A stretch of 64,000 nucleotides of DNA. It comes from Microbacterium esteraromaticum. GTDB taxonomy: Bacteria > Actinomycetota > Actinomycetes > Actinomycetales > Microbacteriaceae. Position numbers and translations under genes: made by a program. The notes below the pieces were generated by a model that was given only the letters and a program-made list of their open reading frames with translations, was not told where the DNA came from and did not search any database. Shown one piece after another: positions 1 to 7,686 of this stretch; the stretch's first letter is position 1, and each line of letters opens with the position of its first letter. The stretch covers positions 62,001-126,000 of the forward strand of contig NZ_FUKO01000019.1 in the NCBI RefSeq assembly GCF_900163815.1. The letters run 5' to 3'.

Positions 1-1508
1 TGAGCAGCACCACGGACCACGATGAGCGCTACCGCGCGATCGTGGCGCGCGACACCCGCTTCGACGGGCAGTTCGTCACCGCCGTGCGCTCGACGGGCAT
101 CTACTGCCGCCCCAGCTGCCCGGCGCGCACGCCGAAACCCGAGAACGTCACCTTCTACCCGACGAGTGCGGCCGCGCACGAAGCCGGCTACCGGGCATGC
201 AAGCGCTGCCTGCCGGAAGCAGCCCCCGGGTCTCCGGCCTGGAATCTGCGCGGCGATGCTGCAGCCAGAGCGATGCGGCTGATCTCCTCCGGTGTCGTGG
301 AGCAGGAGGGCGTACCGGGCCTCGCCGCGCGGCTGGGCTACTCGCCGCGGCACCTGACTCGACTGCTCACCGCCGAGCTCGGCGCAGGTCCGCTGGCGCT
401 GGCCCGAGCTCATCGCGCGCACACGGCTCGGATGCTGCTGGTCGGCACGGACATGCCGATCTCCGAGGTCGCGTTCTCAGCGGGCTTCGCCAGCATCCGT
501 CAGTGCAACGAGACGATCCGCGAGGTCTTCGAGATGACCCCGGGGCAGCTGCGCGAACGGCGTCGCACGCGGGGGCCCGACTCGGGAGCCGAGGCGGATG
601 TGACCGGCATGATCGATCTGCTGCTGCCGCACCGCATGCCGATGGATGCCGCTGGCATCTTCGCCTGGATGGCGGCGCGCGCTCTGCCCGGCATGGAGGC
701 CGCGACGGAGTCCTCCTTCGCGCGGAACCTGCGCATGCCGGGTGGCCCTGCGCACCTCGAGATCAGGCAGACCCCGGCGGGGCAACTCCGGTTGCGCGCG
801 CGAGTGACTCGGCTCGGAGACGTGGCACCTCTCGTCGCCACCGCGCGTCGGCTGTTCGATCTGGATGCCGATCCGACAGCGGTGGATGCCGCCCTCGCCG
901 CCCATCCGGAGCTCGGCCCTCGGGTGGCGGCCATACCCGGCATCCGCGTGCCCGGCGCCGCTGACCCGCACGAGATGCTCATCCGCGCGATGCTCGGGCA
1001 GCAGGTCTCCGTGGCGCGAGCGCGAGCGATGCTGACCGCGCTGACTGAACAGCTGGGGGAGCGCACCGTCGATGGCGGTCTGCTTTTCCCGACCATGGCG
1101 GCGATCGCCGAGCACGGTGCGGAGGTGCTGCGAGGCCCAGCCGCCCGCATCCGCGCCATCACCAATGCCGCGGCAGCTCTCGCCGACGGCTCGCTGATCC
1201 TCACCGTCGGCGACGACGGCGCCGAGCAGCGCGCGCGACTCATGGCGATGCCCGGCATCGGGTCGTGGACCGCCGATTATGTGCGGATGCGCGTGATCGG
1301 CGACCCGGATGTGTTCCTGCCCGGCGACGTCGCCGTGCGCGCCGGGGCTGTCGCCTGCGGCCTGCCCGGCGACGCAGCGCCAATGGCCGCTCGGGCCGAA
1401 CGCTTTGCCCCGTGGCGCAGCTACCTCACCGCGCATCTCTGGCGCGCGGCACCGGTGCGCCCGTCCCGCGCTGCGAAGCGCGAGCCCACCTCTCAGGAGT
1501 CCTCATGA
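1..1508 (+). CDS. alkA: Ada/AraC/AlkA fusion: DNA-3-methyladenine glycosylase 2
   Basis: Removes alkylated bases from DNA in base excision repair and probably senses methylation damage. The reading frame is open from base 3 ([22 protein letters not shown]), so the first two bases TG are almost certainly the end of an ATG whose A lies just outside the window. An internal GTG at 42 would cut into the Ada domain and is not the likely start. Domains in order: Ada zinc domain with Cys pairs in [10 protein letters not shown] and ACKRCLPE; AraC-type HTH; C-terminal AlkA glycosylase with a helix-hairpin-helix/GPD motif ([15 protein letters not shown]) followed by the conserved Asp in LPGD. About 501 residues, normal for this actinobacterial architecture. 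It overlaps ogt by ATGA, so the two repair genes are co-translated. Whether the AraC part still regulates transcription cannot be seen. Confidence 0.92.
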   Translation, partial: SSTTDHDERYRAIVARDTRFDGQFVTAVRSTGIYCRPSCPARTPKPENVTFYPTSAAAHEAGYRACKRCLPEAAPGSPAWNLRGDAAARAMRLISSGVVEQEGVPGLAARLGYSPRHLTRLLTAELGAGPLALARAHRAHTARMLLVGTDMPISEVAFSAGFASIRQCNETIREVFEMTPGQLRERRRTRGPDSGAEADVTGMIDLLLPHRMPMDAAGIFAWMAARALPGMEAATESSFARNLRMPGGPAHLEIRQTPAGQLRLRARVTRLGDVAPLVATARRLFDLDADPTAVDAALAAHPELGPRVAAIPGIRVPGAADPHEMLIRAMLGQQVSVARARAMLTALTEQLGERTVDGGLLFPTMAAIAEHGAEVLRGPAARIRAITNAAAALADGSLILTVGDDGAEQRARLMAMPGIGSWTADYVRMRVIGDPDVFLPGDVAVRAGAVACGLPGDAAPMAARAERFAPWRSYLTAHLWRAAPVRPSRAAKREPTSQESS

Positions 1509-2002
1509 CTGCACTCATCCAGACCCTCGCCACCCCCGACGGCGCACTCACGATCCTCGCGGATGCGGAGCAACGGGTGCTCGCTTCCGGGTGGACCGAC
1601 GACCACGAAGCCATCATCGCGCGAGTGCATCCGTCGTTGCGTCCGGGCGAGATCGTCGAGGGCGTGACGGATGCTGCCGACGCCGCACTCGCCTACTACG
1701 CGGGCGAACTGACGGCGATCGAGACCGTGCGCGTGCGCCAGCGCGGCACCGAACTGCAGCAAGCCGGATGGGCGGCGTTGCGGCGCATCGCGGCTGGAAG
1801 CCCGCTCACCTACAGCGAGTTCGCCATCGAGCTGGGCAGTCCGCAGGCGGTGCGCGCGGCGGCATCCATCTGCGCCCGCAACGCACCGGCGTTGTTCGTA
1901 CCCTGTCACCGCGTGCTGCGCGCAGACGGCTCCCTGGGCGGCTTCGCGTGGGGGCTGCCTGTCAAGCAGCGTCTGCTGGATCGCGAGAGCGCGGGGCGTT
2001 AA
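1505..2002 (+). CDS. ogt: Methylated-DNA--protein-cysteine methyltransferase
   Basis: Suicide repair protein that moves the methyl group of O6-methylguanine onto its own cysteine. The active-site motif PCHRV is present about 30 residues before the C-terminus, followed by the usual [14 protein letters not shown] segment. 165 residues, normal length. ATG at 1505 overlaps the alkA stop (ATGA). Its TAA stop (2000-2002) lies inside the 8-bp target duplication GTTAAAGC of the mobile unit that begins at 2006, so the insertion left the protein intact but replaced everything downstream of the gene. Confidence 0.93.
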   Translation: MTALIQTLATPDGALTILADAEQRVLASGWTDDHEAIIARVHPSLRPGEIVEGVTDAADAALAYYAGELTAIETVRVRQRGTELQQAGWAALRRIAAGSPLTYSEFAIELGSPQAVRAAASICARNAPALFVPCHRVLRADGSLGGFAWGLPVKQRLLDRESAGR

Positions 2003-2005
2003 AGC
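1988..2005. repeat. Diverged first unit of a 15-bp tandem repeat, split from the rest by the transposon
   Basis: AGCGCGGGGCGTTAA (1988-2002) matches the 15-mer AGCACGGGGCGTCAG found three times at 6916-6960 in 12 of 15 positions. If the 4.9-kb unit and one copy of its duplication are removed, the four units become contiguous. The unit includes the last codons and stop of ogt. Confidence 0.7.
1998..2005. repeat. Left target-site duplication GTTAAAGC
   Basis: Eight bases immediately outside the left ISL3-type end at 2006, identical to the eight bases at 6911-6918 immediately outside the right end at 6910. Eight bases is the usual duplication length for ISL3-family transposition. Confidence 0.88.
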
Positions 2006-2170
2006 GGCTCTTCCCAGATGAGGGTGTAGGTCGGCCGGGCGCGTCGGTCCGCAGATAGACGTCGAGGTCTCCCGACGACGGAGGTTCCTACGCCATCCAT
2101 CCGAAAGACCTCGACGTGACCGACGCTACCCCGCCGGCCGGCTTCGGCCGCCCTGACCTGACCGCCTTCG
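2006..2170 (+). mobile_element. Left ISL3-family remnant (5' end only)
   Basis: The first 24 bases are identical to the left end of the ISL3 copy at 5801. Similarity continues with substitutions through the start of the transposase (HPKDLDVTDATP here, HPRDLDLSDATV in the right copy) and stops near 2170. The divergence indicates a second, different ISL3 element rather than a duplicate of the right copy. The rest of this copy, including its right end, is missing. Confidence 0.75.
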
Positions 2171-2297
2171 CGTCTCATCCCAATCGACTCTGATCGAGTC
2201 TGCTGACCCCCTCGACGAGAACGCAGCGACATCACAGCCACCCAACCCCGACCGTCCGGGAAGCCGGGACACGTCACATGACCTGTGCTGCGGGCGT

Positions 2298-3699
2298 GGG
2301 ACTGTGGATTTAACGGTGTTTCCGGCCCTGACGCGCCGCGCGTGATGCGTGGTGGGAAAGCTGCCGTGATGACTACGACACTGGACGTTGTGAGTTCGAA
2401 GAAGCACCAGAACGATGACCGATCCGAGGAGGCTGCTGCGGCGGCCGAGCTGGTCCGGCTGGCCAAAGAACAGGGCCTTGCCCTGACGGGGCCGGACGGG
2501 CTGTTGAAGCTGTTCACGAAGAACGTGCTCGAGACAGCGTTAAACGAGGAGCTCACCGAGCACCTCGGGCACGAGAAGAACCGTGCCGGCCCTGACCGTG
2601 AGGGCGGAAACGTGCGCAACGGAACCCGACCCAAGACGGTGCTCACCGAAGCGACCGGTCAAGTCACGATCGAGGTCCCTCGGGACCGGGACGGGTCGTT
2701 CGAACCGCAGATCGTAAAGAAGCGCCAGCGCCGTCTGAACGGGGTCGAGGAGATCGTGCTGTCGCTGTATGCGAACGGGCTCACCACCGGCGAGATCAGC
2801 GCGCACTTCGCGCAGATCTACGGCGCCTCGGTCAGCAAGGAGACGATCTCGCGGATCACGGACAAGGTCATCGAGGAGATGAATGAATGGGCTGCTCGGC
2901 CTCTGGACGAGGTGTACGCGGCGATCTTCATCGACGCGATCGTCGTCAAGATCCGTGACGGGCAGGTCGCCAACCGGCCCATCTACGCCGCGATCGGGGT
3001 GACCTTGGCCGGGGAGAAAGATGTCCTCGGGCTGTGGGTCGGGACCGGAGGTGAGGGTGCGAAGTTCTGGATGAGCGTCCTCACGGACATCAAGAACCGT
3101 GGCGTGCGTGACACGTTCTTCCTCGTCTGCGACGGACTCAAGGGACTGCCCGAGGTTGTCAGCAACGTGTGGCCGCTCACGACGGTGCAGACGTGCATCC
3201 TTCACCTGATTCGCAACACGTTCAAGCTCGCCTCGAAGAAGGACTGGGACGCGCTGAAACGCGACGTGAAGCCGATCTATACCGCCCCGAGCCCGACCGC
3301 CGCTCGGGTGGCGCTGGAGGAACTGAACGAGAAGTGGGGCAAGAAATATGGGGCGATCATCCGGCTCTGGGAATCAGCATGGGAAGAGTTCATCCCGTTC
3401 CTGGACTACGACCTCGAGATACGGAAGGTGATCTGCTCCACGAACGCGATCGAATCCCTCAACGCCCGATACCGACGCGCGGTGCGGGCGCGGGGACATT
3501 TCCCGACCGAGCAGTCGGCGCTGAAGTGCCTGTATCTTGTCACCCGTAGCCTCGACCCCACCGGTCGCGGCCGCACCCGATGGACGATGCGGTGGAAGCC
3601 CGCTCTCAACGCATTCGCCATCACCTTCGCCGACCGCTGGCCGGCCGCGGAGACCTACTAAATGAAAACCGCCGGAAACACCGTTACTGAGATAGTCCC
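2298..3699 (+). mobile_element. IS256-family insertion sequence, complete, with 8-bp target duplication
   Basis: Imperfect terminal inverted repeats: the left end starts GGGACTGTGGATTTAACGGT, and the right end read from 3699 inward starts GGGACTATCTCAGTAACGGT; both continue GTTTCCGG. The flanking octamer GCGGGCGT is identical at 2290-2297 and 3700-3707. One full-length transposase occupies the element. Identical duplications and an intact frame suggest a fairly recent, possibly active insertion. It sits inside the ISL3-bounded unit. Confidence 0.92.
2369..3661 (+). CDS. IS256-family (mutator-type) transposase
   Basis: 430 residues from ATG 2369 (MTTTLDVVSSKKHQ), preceded by GTGGGAAAG as a possible ribosome site; upstream in-frame codons fall inside the terminal repeat. 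The DDE catalytic residues are visible: first Asp in AIFIDAIVVKIRDG, second in FLVCDGLKGLPE, Glu in CSTNAIESLNARYRRAVR. The C-terminal tail RWKPALNAFAITFADRW is typical. No frameshift or stop, so the enzyme is predicted functional and could mobilise related IS copies elsewhere in the genome. Confidence 0.93.
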   Translation: MTTTLDVVSSKKHQNDDRSEEAAAAAELVRLAKEQGLALTGPDGLLKLFTKNVLETALNEELTEHLGHEKNRAGPDREGGNVRNGTRPKTVLTEATGQVTIEVPRDRDGSFEPQIVKKRQRRLNGVEEIVLSLYANGLTTGEISAHFAQIYGASVSKETISRITDKVIEEMNEWAARPLDEVYAAIFIDAIVVKIRDGQVANRPIYAAIGVTLAGEKDVLGLWVGTGGEGAKFWMSVLTDIKNRGVRDTFFLVCDGLKGLPEVVSNVWPLTTVQTCILHLIRNTFKLASKKDWDALKRDVKPIYTAPSPTAARVALEELNEKWGKKYGAIIRLWESAWEEFIPFLDYDLEIRKVICSTNAIESLNARYRRAVRARGHFPTEQSALKCLYLVTRSLDPTGRGRTRWTMRWKPALNAFAITFADRWPAAETY

Positions 3700-3785
3700 G
3701 CGGGCGTGTCGAGTGGGTCGTCCAGGGGCGACGCAGGAGCGTCGACGCGACGTGCTGAGAGGTGGTTCCAAGGCATGGCGTAAGG

Positions 3786-4727
3786 TCAGGAACGGCGTCG
3801 CTCCCTGCGCAGGAGGGAGCGCAGAGTCTCGGCGTTCGCGTAGCCGACCCGTAGCGCGATCTCGGCGGAGGTGAGGTCCGTGGTTGCTGAGAGGTGCCGA
3901 GCTCGTTCGATGCGAAGCCGTTGGACGAAGCCGAGCGGAGTGAGGTTGAGCGCCGCACGGACTCGTCGTTCGAGGGTGCGCCGGCTGGTGCCGAGCGACT
4001 GCGCGACGAAGGCGACGTTGAACGGTTCGTCCAGGCGGGCGCGCACGAAGCGTTCGAACTCGACGACGATCGGGTCCTCGTGCCGGAGATGTTCGTAGGC
4101 GACGAAGGCCGCCTGCGACGGACGCTCGTCGATGATGAGGAGCTTGGCGACATGTTGGGCCAGGTCGGGGCTGATCGATCGCACGAGTGAGAGCGCGAGG
4201 TCGATGTGGGCGAACGCTGCGCCGGCGGTGACGAGGTTCCCGTCGACCACGACCATGGTGTCGAGATCGAGGGCGACGGTCGGATAGCGCTTCAGGAACT
4301 CCGGTCCCAGGAACCAGCTGGTCGTCGCCCGCCGATGATGCATCCGTCCGGTCTCGGCGACAGCGAACACGCCGGTGCACGCCGCGGCGATCCGGGTGGT
4401 CGCCTCGTCGAGGCGCCCGAGCGAGGCGATGACCGCACGAGCATCTCGGCTCTGGAGGGCGTCGTTGGTAGCGGCGGCCGTAAGGGTTCCAAGTGCAGGG
4501 ACGACGACCACGTCGAACTCTGCGGACTCCGACAGCGGGTGGTCCACCGACAGGGTCATCGATGCCGTCGTGGTCACTCTCCGTTTCGGTCCGAGGATGG
4601 CGAGTTCGATCGGGTCGATCCGCGGGTCGACATCGCCGCGGGCTCCGTCGGCCACCCGCACGATGTCGATGATCGACGCGATAGCCGAACCGAAGCAGCC
4701 GTCGATCGCGATCAGTCCGATACGCAT
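3786..4727 (-). CDS. GlxA-family transcriptional regulator (DJ-1/PfpI domain + AraC HTH)
   Basis: 313 residues from ATG 4727 (MRIGLIAIDGCFGSAIASI); the frame continues upstream to 4814 but that part is not family-like. The N-terminal two thirds is a DJ-1/PfpI-type fold with the nucleophile-elbow-like AAACTGVFAVAETG. The C-terminal third is an AraC HTH (VAQSLGTSRRTLERRVRAAL ... LTPLGFVQRLRIERARHL). Such regulators usually control an adjacent gene, here the divergent small monooxygenase at 4835, with an AT-richer 107-bp spacer as shared promoter. It is the only evident regulatory cargo of the mobile unit. The ligand is unknown. Confidence 0.85.
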   Translation of the reverse strand: MRIGLIAIDGCFGSAIASIIDIVRVADGARGDVDPRIDPIELAILGPKRRVTTTASMTLSVDHPLSESAEFDVVVVPALGTLTAAATNDALQSRDARAVIASLGRLDEATTRIAAACTGVFAVAETGRMHHRRATTSWFLGPEFLKRYPTVALDLDTMVVVDGNLVTAGAAFAHIDLALSLVRSISPDLAQHVAKLLIIDERPSQAAFVAYEHLRHEDPIVVEFERFVRARLDEPFNVAFVAQSLGTSRRTLERRVRAALNLTPLGFVQRLRIERARHLSATTDLTSAEIALRVGYANAETLRSLLRRERRRS

Positions 4728-4834
4728 GACGTAAACAATAGCAATACTGCCGTATACGCCACTTCCCACCGGCCATCGCTCGTCATACGCTGAACTCGTC
4801 CCACGAAGAACCACGACCTCAAGGAGAGTCCCTC

Positions 4835-5146
4835 ATGTCCACACCCGCATCACTTCCGTATGCTTTCGTCGCCAAGATCGTCGCGGCCGATGGACAGCAC
4901 GACGCGCTCGCCGATCTGCTCGCCGGCGCTGTCGCACTCGCCAACGAAGAAGTAGGAACGATTGTCTGGTTCGCGGTCAGGACCCACGCCGACACCTTCT
5001 GGATCTTCGATGCATTCCCCGACGAGGCCGCTCGAGACGCCCACGCCAACGGCGCCATCGTCGCAGCCCTGATGGCCAACCAGCACCTCCTCGGCGCAGC
5101 ACCCGAGATCCTGGCGGCCGACGTCCTCGCGTCCAAGCTCCCGTAG
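4835..5146 (+). CDS. Putative antibiotic biosynthesis monooxygenase (ABM)-fold protein
   Basis: 103 residues, ATG preceded by AAGGAG. The sequence (FVAKIVAADGQHDALADLLAGA, TIVWFAVRTHADTFWIFDAF, DEAARDAHANGAI) fits the ABM/YgiN-like dimeric alpha-beta barrel family of small cofactor-free or haem-independent quinone or polyketide oxygenases. The substrate cannot be inferred. It is divergent from a GlxA-type regulator; together they may be a small electrophile or quinone response cassette carried by the transposable unit. Confidence 0.8.
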   Translation: MSTPASLPYAFVAKIVAADGQHDALADLLAGAVALANEEVGTIVWFAVRTHADTFWIFDAFPDEAARDAHANGAIVAALMANQHLLGAAPEILAADVLASKLP

Positions 5147-5718
5147 TCCGCCAACGCACGAGACGATCGCGCCCCGCCGAGCCGTCGGACCCGACCGCCT
5201 CGACACCCGTACCACGTTGACGATCCCCGACGGGCCGATCACGGGGAGGCCAGGCAACACCAGGCGCAAGCCTGGAGCGGCACTGGTTCACCGGTGGTCA
5301 TCGAGAGAGCCAGCGCGGTTCCATGGCAGCGCAACTGTGGCAACTTGCCTTCCGTCCCGCTAGGCGCTGTGGGCGGGTCTTGGTTGCGATCCGTTGCCGT
5401 GACGGGAGACGCGTTGCGCGTCGCAGCGATAACGGGTCGTTGGCGTTCCGGGGTCGTTGCGTTCGTGCGCGCCGCGCGTGCGGCATGGAGCATCTCGCTG
5501 CGCACAAAACGATCGCTGCGCCTACGCACCGTTGACACATCGCACGTCCAGGTCGCGACACAACGCCCCGCCGCGTTGCCAAGCGGAGCGAGGCCTACCG
5601 GCACACGGACAGGATGCCGGCCGCGAGCGCTCAGCCGGCGAGGGGTCCGTCGCAGAGGAGAGCGACGTCGGTGTCAGGCAGAGCCGTGAGGCCAGCGCAT
5701 CGGGCGACCACCAGAACC
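5147..5718. other. About 570 bp with no recognisable gene
   Basis: Small open frames exist on both strands, but none has family-like sequence or a convincing ribosome site. It may be chromosomal DNA captured from next to the tRNA gene whose 3' half lies at 5766-5800. Confidence 0.5.
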
Positions 5719-5760
5719 GAACAGCCCCTGGCCTGCGTTTCCGCAGGTCAGGGGCTGTTC
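5719..5760 (-). terminator. Hairpin downstream of the tRNA remnant
   Basis: GAACAGCCCCTGGCCTGCG (5719-5737) pairs with 5742-5760 with a single G-U-type mismatch and a 4-base loop. On the minus strand it lies just after the tRNA 3' end, as expected for the tRNA gene's own terminator. No strong T run follows. Confidence 0.7.
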
Positions 5761-5765
5761 GCCGG

Positions 5766-5800
5766 AGCTGCCTGTCGGAATCGAACCGACGACCTAATCA
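5766..5800 (-). pseudogene. 3' half of a tRNA gene (probably tRNA-Thr), truncated by the ISL3 end
   Basis: Read on the minus strand: TGATT (end of the anticodon stem), AGGTC variable loop, T-arm GTCGG-TTCGATT-CCGAC with a perfect 5-bp stem, acceptor 3' strand AGGCAGC and discriminator T. The ISL3 left end at 5801 abuts tRNA position 39. The anticodon and the whole 5' half are missing and are not found at the other end of the element. Threonine identity is a guess from remembered actinobacterial tRNA sequences; the anticodon is lost. Confidence 0.72.
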
Positions 5801-6910
5801 GGCTCTTCCCAGATGAGGGTGTAGTTGGCGTTGGCGTGGCGGTCCCGGGATGGACGTCGAGGTCTCCCGAGGATGAAAGGTTCCTACACGCTGCATCCGA
5901 GAGACCTCGACTTGTCTGACGCTACCGTCGGCGAGCGCTCTGGCGCGTTCGCCCGCCCTGACCTGACCACGTTCTGCCGCCTCGATGAGCTCGACCTCGT
6001 CGTGACCGGTCAACGCCTCGAGCCCGCGCGAGCGGTGCTCGCCTGCCGGGTCCTGACCCCTGATGAGTGGTTCCGACGCTGCGGCGCCGAGGGCGCTGCT
6101 CGGGACACGGTCATCCGTTGACTCGCGCACGAGCCGCTGGGGTGGCGACCCACCGTCCTTGAGGTCGCGGTGCGTCGCTACCGCTGCACCGGCTGCGGAC
6201 ACGTGTGGCGCCAAGACACCACCCGCGCGGCCGAGCCACGGGCGAAGCTCTCGCGCCGCGGGCTGCGGTGGGCACTCGAAGCGCTCGTCGTGCAGCACCT
6301 CACTGTTGCCCGGATCGCCGAGGGGCTCGACGTCGCCTGGGACACCGCCAACGACGCGGTCCTGGCCGAGGGCAAGAGGGTCCTGATCGACGACGCCGAC
6401 CGGTTCGACGGCGTGAAGGTCGTCGGCGTCGATGAGCACGTGTGGCGCCACACCAGGCGTGGCGACCGGTACGTCACCGTGGTCATCGACCTCACCCCGA
6501 TCCGCGATGGCACCGGGCCGGCACGACTGCTGGACATGGTTGAGGGCCGCTCGAAGGAGGCGTTCAAGACCTGGCTCGCCGCCCGCCCCGACTCCTGGCG
6601 CGACGGTGTCGAGGTTGTGGCGATGGACGGGTTCACCGGCTTCAAGACCGCGACCACCGAGGAACTTCCCGACGCGGTCGCGGTCATGGATCCCTTCCAC
6701 GTCGTCCGCCTCGCCGGCGACGCACTCGACCGGTGCCGCCGGCGTGTGCAGCAAGCCATCTACGGCCACCGCGGGATGAAGGGAGATGGCCGCCTCGAGC
6801 ACCTCCGCGGCTCCGCGCTCGGGTTCCGCAATCTCACCAACTACATCGCTAGAAGCTTGCTCGAGACCGGAGGCTTCAGACCGCGCCTACACCCTGGATT
6901 GGGATGAGCC
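5801..6910 (+). mobile_element. Right ISL3-family insertion sequence, internally deleted, both ends intact
   Basis: Only 1,110 bp where ISL3 elements are usually longer. It has left (5801) and right (6910) inverted repeats. The left end abuts a broken tRNA gene (adjacent octamer CCTAATCA), whereas the right end abuts GTTAAAGC, so its own original duplication pair is no longer present: the right end now serves the larger unit. Confidence 0.85.
5873..6907 (+). pseudogene. Defective ISL3-family transposase
   Basis: Starts MKGSYTLHPRDLDLSD at 5873 and is interrupted by an in-frame TGA at 6119-6121 (TVIR*LAHEPLGW), best explained as CGA to TGA. The same frame resumes through the zinc-ribbon YRCTGCGHVWRQ and the first two catalytic Asp regions (GVDEHVWRH; AMDGFTGFK). 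After GHRGMKGD at about 6785 it jumps to the C-terminal GRLEHLRGSALGFRNLTNYI. Compared with the usual ISL3 protein of roughly 430 residues, about a quarter is missing, including the segment with the catalytic Glu. It ends inside the right inverted repeat. Two independent defects mean no active enzyme. Confidence 0.88.
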
Positions 6911-6918
6911 GTTAAAGC
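6911..6918. repeat. Right target-site duplication GTTAAAGC
   Basis: Identical to 1998-2005 and directly adjacent to the right ISL3 end (GGGATGAGCC at 6901-6910). Confidence 0.88.
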
Positions 6919-6960
6919 ACGGGGCGTCAGAGCACGGGGCGTCAGAGCACGGGGCGTCAG
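6916..6960. repeat. Three perfect tandem copies of AGCACGGGGCGTCAG
   Basis: Units at 6916-6930, 6931-6945 and 6946-6960. A diverged fourth unit lies across the insertion at 1988-2002. The last unit contains the stop codon of the minus-strand gene at 6957; the first, diverged one contains the stop of ogt, so both convergent genes end within the array. Confidence 0.9.
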
Positions 6961-7403
6961 GGGCCGACCGCGGTGCTCTCATCGTCGATATCGGTGATGA
7001 ACGCAACGGCCGCGTAGACGATCTTCGCGAAGTCGAGCGCCCCGTCCTGGATCGCGGAATTGTCGATCACGTAGGCCAGCGACACCGGGAAATTCTTCAT
7101 CCCCGCATGCGGCGCCTCGCCAGCGATCCGGCCCGCGAAGACGATCCCGAAGATGCGCAGATCGACGGAGCCGTCGTCGTTGATGCGGATCAACCGCGGA
7201 TCCGCGGCATCCGGATTCACACCCTGTTCCTGCAGCGCAACCAGGGTGGTGCGGTAGGCGATGGCCTCGTCGAGAACCGCGAAGAAATAGTCGGGGCGGT
7301 CCGGTCCGGGCACCTGCCGCAGCAACCGCGCTTCGGCAGGAAGCTGTGCCGGCAGATCGGCGGGTCCGGTCTCGGCTTCGACGATGCGCAGGCGGGAACT
7401 CAT
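6957..7403 (-). CDS. Hypothetical protein, 148 residues
   Basis: ATG at 7403 (MSSRLRIVEAETGPADLP). I do not recognise the family. It is soluble-looking, with no signal peptide or membrane segment, with segments YFFAVLDEAIAYRTTLVALQ, IRINDDGSVDLRIFGIVF and a C-terminal FAKIVYAAVAFITDIDDES. It was originally convergent with ogt and now borders the mobile unit. Open frame continues upstream to 8003, but that part is antisense to the ABC exporter and is not coding. The stop lies in the third tandem-repeat unit. Confidence 0.7.
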   Translation of the reverse strand: MSSRLRIVEAETGPADLPAQLPAEARLLRQVPGPDRPDYFFAVLDEAIAYRTTLVALQEQGVNPDAADPRLIRINDDGSVDLRIFGIVFAGRIAGEAPHAGMKNFPVSLAYVIDNSAIQDGALDFAKIVYAAVAFITDIDDESTAVGP

Positions 7404-7434
7404 ACAGTCAGCGTACCGGCGTCGGCAATATCTC

Positions 7435-7464
7435 TTGCGACGCACTTCTGCACGGGAATAGGAT
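7435..7464 (+). promoter_or_regulatory. Candidate sigma-70-type promoter for the leader peptide and ABC exporter
   Basis: TTGCGA (7435-7440), an 18-base spacer and TAGGAT (7459-7464), about 50 bp upstream of the leader ORF start. No other good match stands out in this 110-bp gap. Confidence 0.5.
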
Positions 7465-7514
7465 GGAAGGCTGTCGCGCCGACCGGCCGACGAAGCCGAG
7501 CTGAGGAGGACACC

Positions 7515-7580
7515 ATGGCCCCGACGACTGTCACGATGTCCATCGCCTCCGGCTCGCGCGCACACCACCAGCGCGACTGA
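7515..7580 (+). CDS. Candidate leader peptide, 21 residues
   Basis: [21 protein letters not shown] with a strong ribosome site (GAGGAGG five bases before ATG), followed by TGA at 7578. It lies 106 bp upstream of the ABC exporter start. The stop codon is part of the 5' arm of a hairpin and a second hairpin follows, the layout of ribosome-mediated attenuation. In Bacillus subtilis the bmrCD exporter, of the same heterodimeric type, is controlled by the BmrB leader peptide; the analogy here is inferred from position and structure, not sequence. Confidence 0.55.
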   Translation: MAPTTVTMSIASGSRAHHQRD

Positions 7581-7641
7581 CCACCGCTCGCAGCTGGTCA
7601 GCGCTCCGCCCCGGCTGCAACACCGGATGCCGCAGCATCCG
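7577..7641 (+). promoter_or_regulatory. Two successive hairpins, candidate attenuator
   Basis: Hairpin 1: CTGACCA (7577-7583) with TGGTCAG (7595-7601); its 5' arm contains the leader stop codon. Hairpin 2: CGGATGC (7624-7630) with GCATCCG (7635-7641) and a CGCA loop, followed by a pyrimidine-rich stretch (CCTGTCTTCGTCTTCG). A stalled ribosome on the leader would open hairpin 1. Confidence 0.45.
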
Positions 7642-7686
7642 CCCTGTCTTCGTCTTCGTCTTCCGCTCGCAACGCAACTGAGAGTC

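Larger units (their letters stand above)
2006..6910. mobile_element. Composite, non-autonomous ISL3-bounded transposable unit (4,905 bp)
   Basis: The left boundary reads GGCTCTTCCCAGATGAGGGT. The right boundary read inward on the minus strand begins GGCTCATCCCAATCCAGGGT. The two ends match at 19 of the first 24 positions and are flanked by the identical octamer GTTAAAGC. Inside, in order: a truncated left ISL3 copy, an IS256-family element nested in residual DNA, a GlxA-type regulator divergent from an ABM-fold monooxygenase, unassigned DNA, a tRNA 3' half and a defective right ISL3 copy. The outer duplication shows the whole block moved, or was built, as one unit. No intact ISL3 transposase remains inside, so movement would need one in trans. 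The cargo has few GGATGC/GCATCC words compared with the flanks, consistent with foreign origin. Confidence 0.82.

Noticed and set aside
2174..2185. CTCATCCCAATC resembling the right ISL3 end
   Set aside because: A 12-base match to the right terminus in the opposite orientation, but the following bases do not match the end of the transposase; it could be chance or a tiny relic and cannot be called an end.
4800..5300. Minus-strand open frames opposite the ABM gene
   Set aside because: Shadows; the plus-strand 103-residue protein has an AAGGAG site and family-like sequence.
6916..6960. CRISPR-like array
   Set aside because: The 15-bp units are contiguous with no spacers and number only three; a simple tandem repeat.
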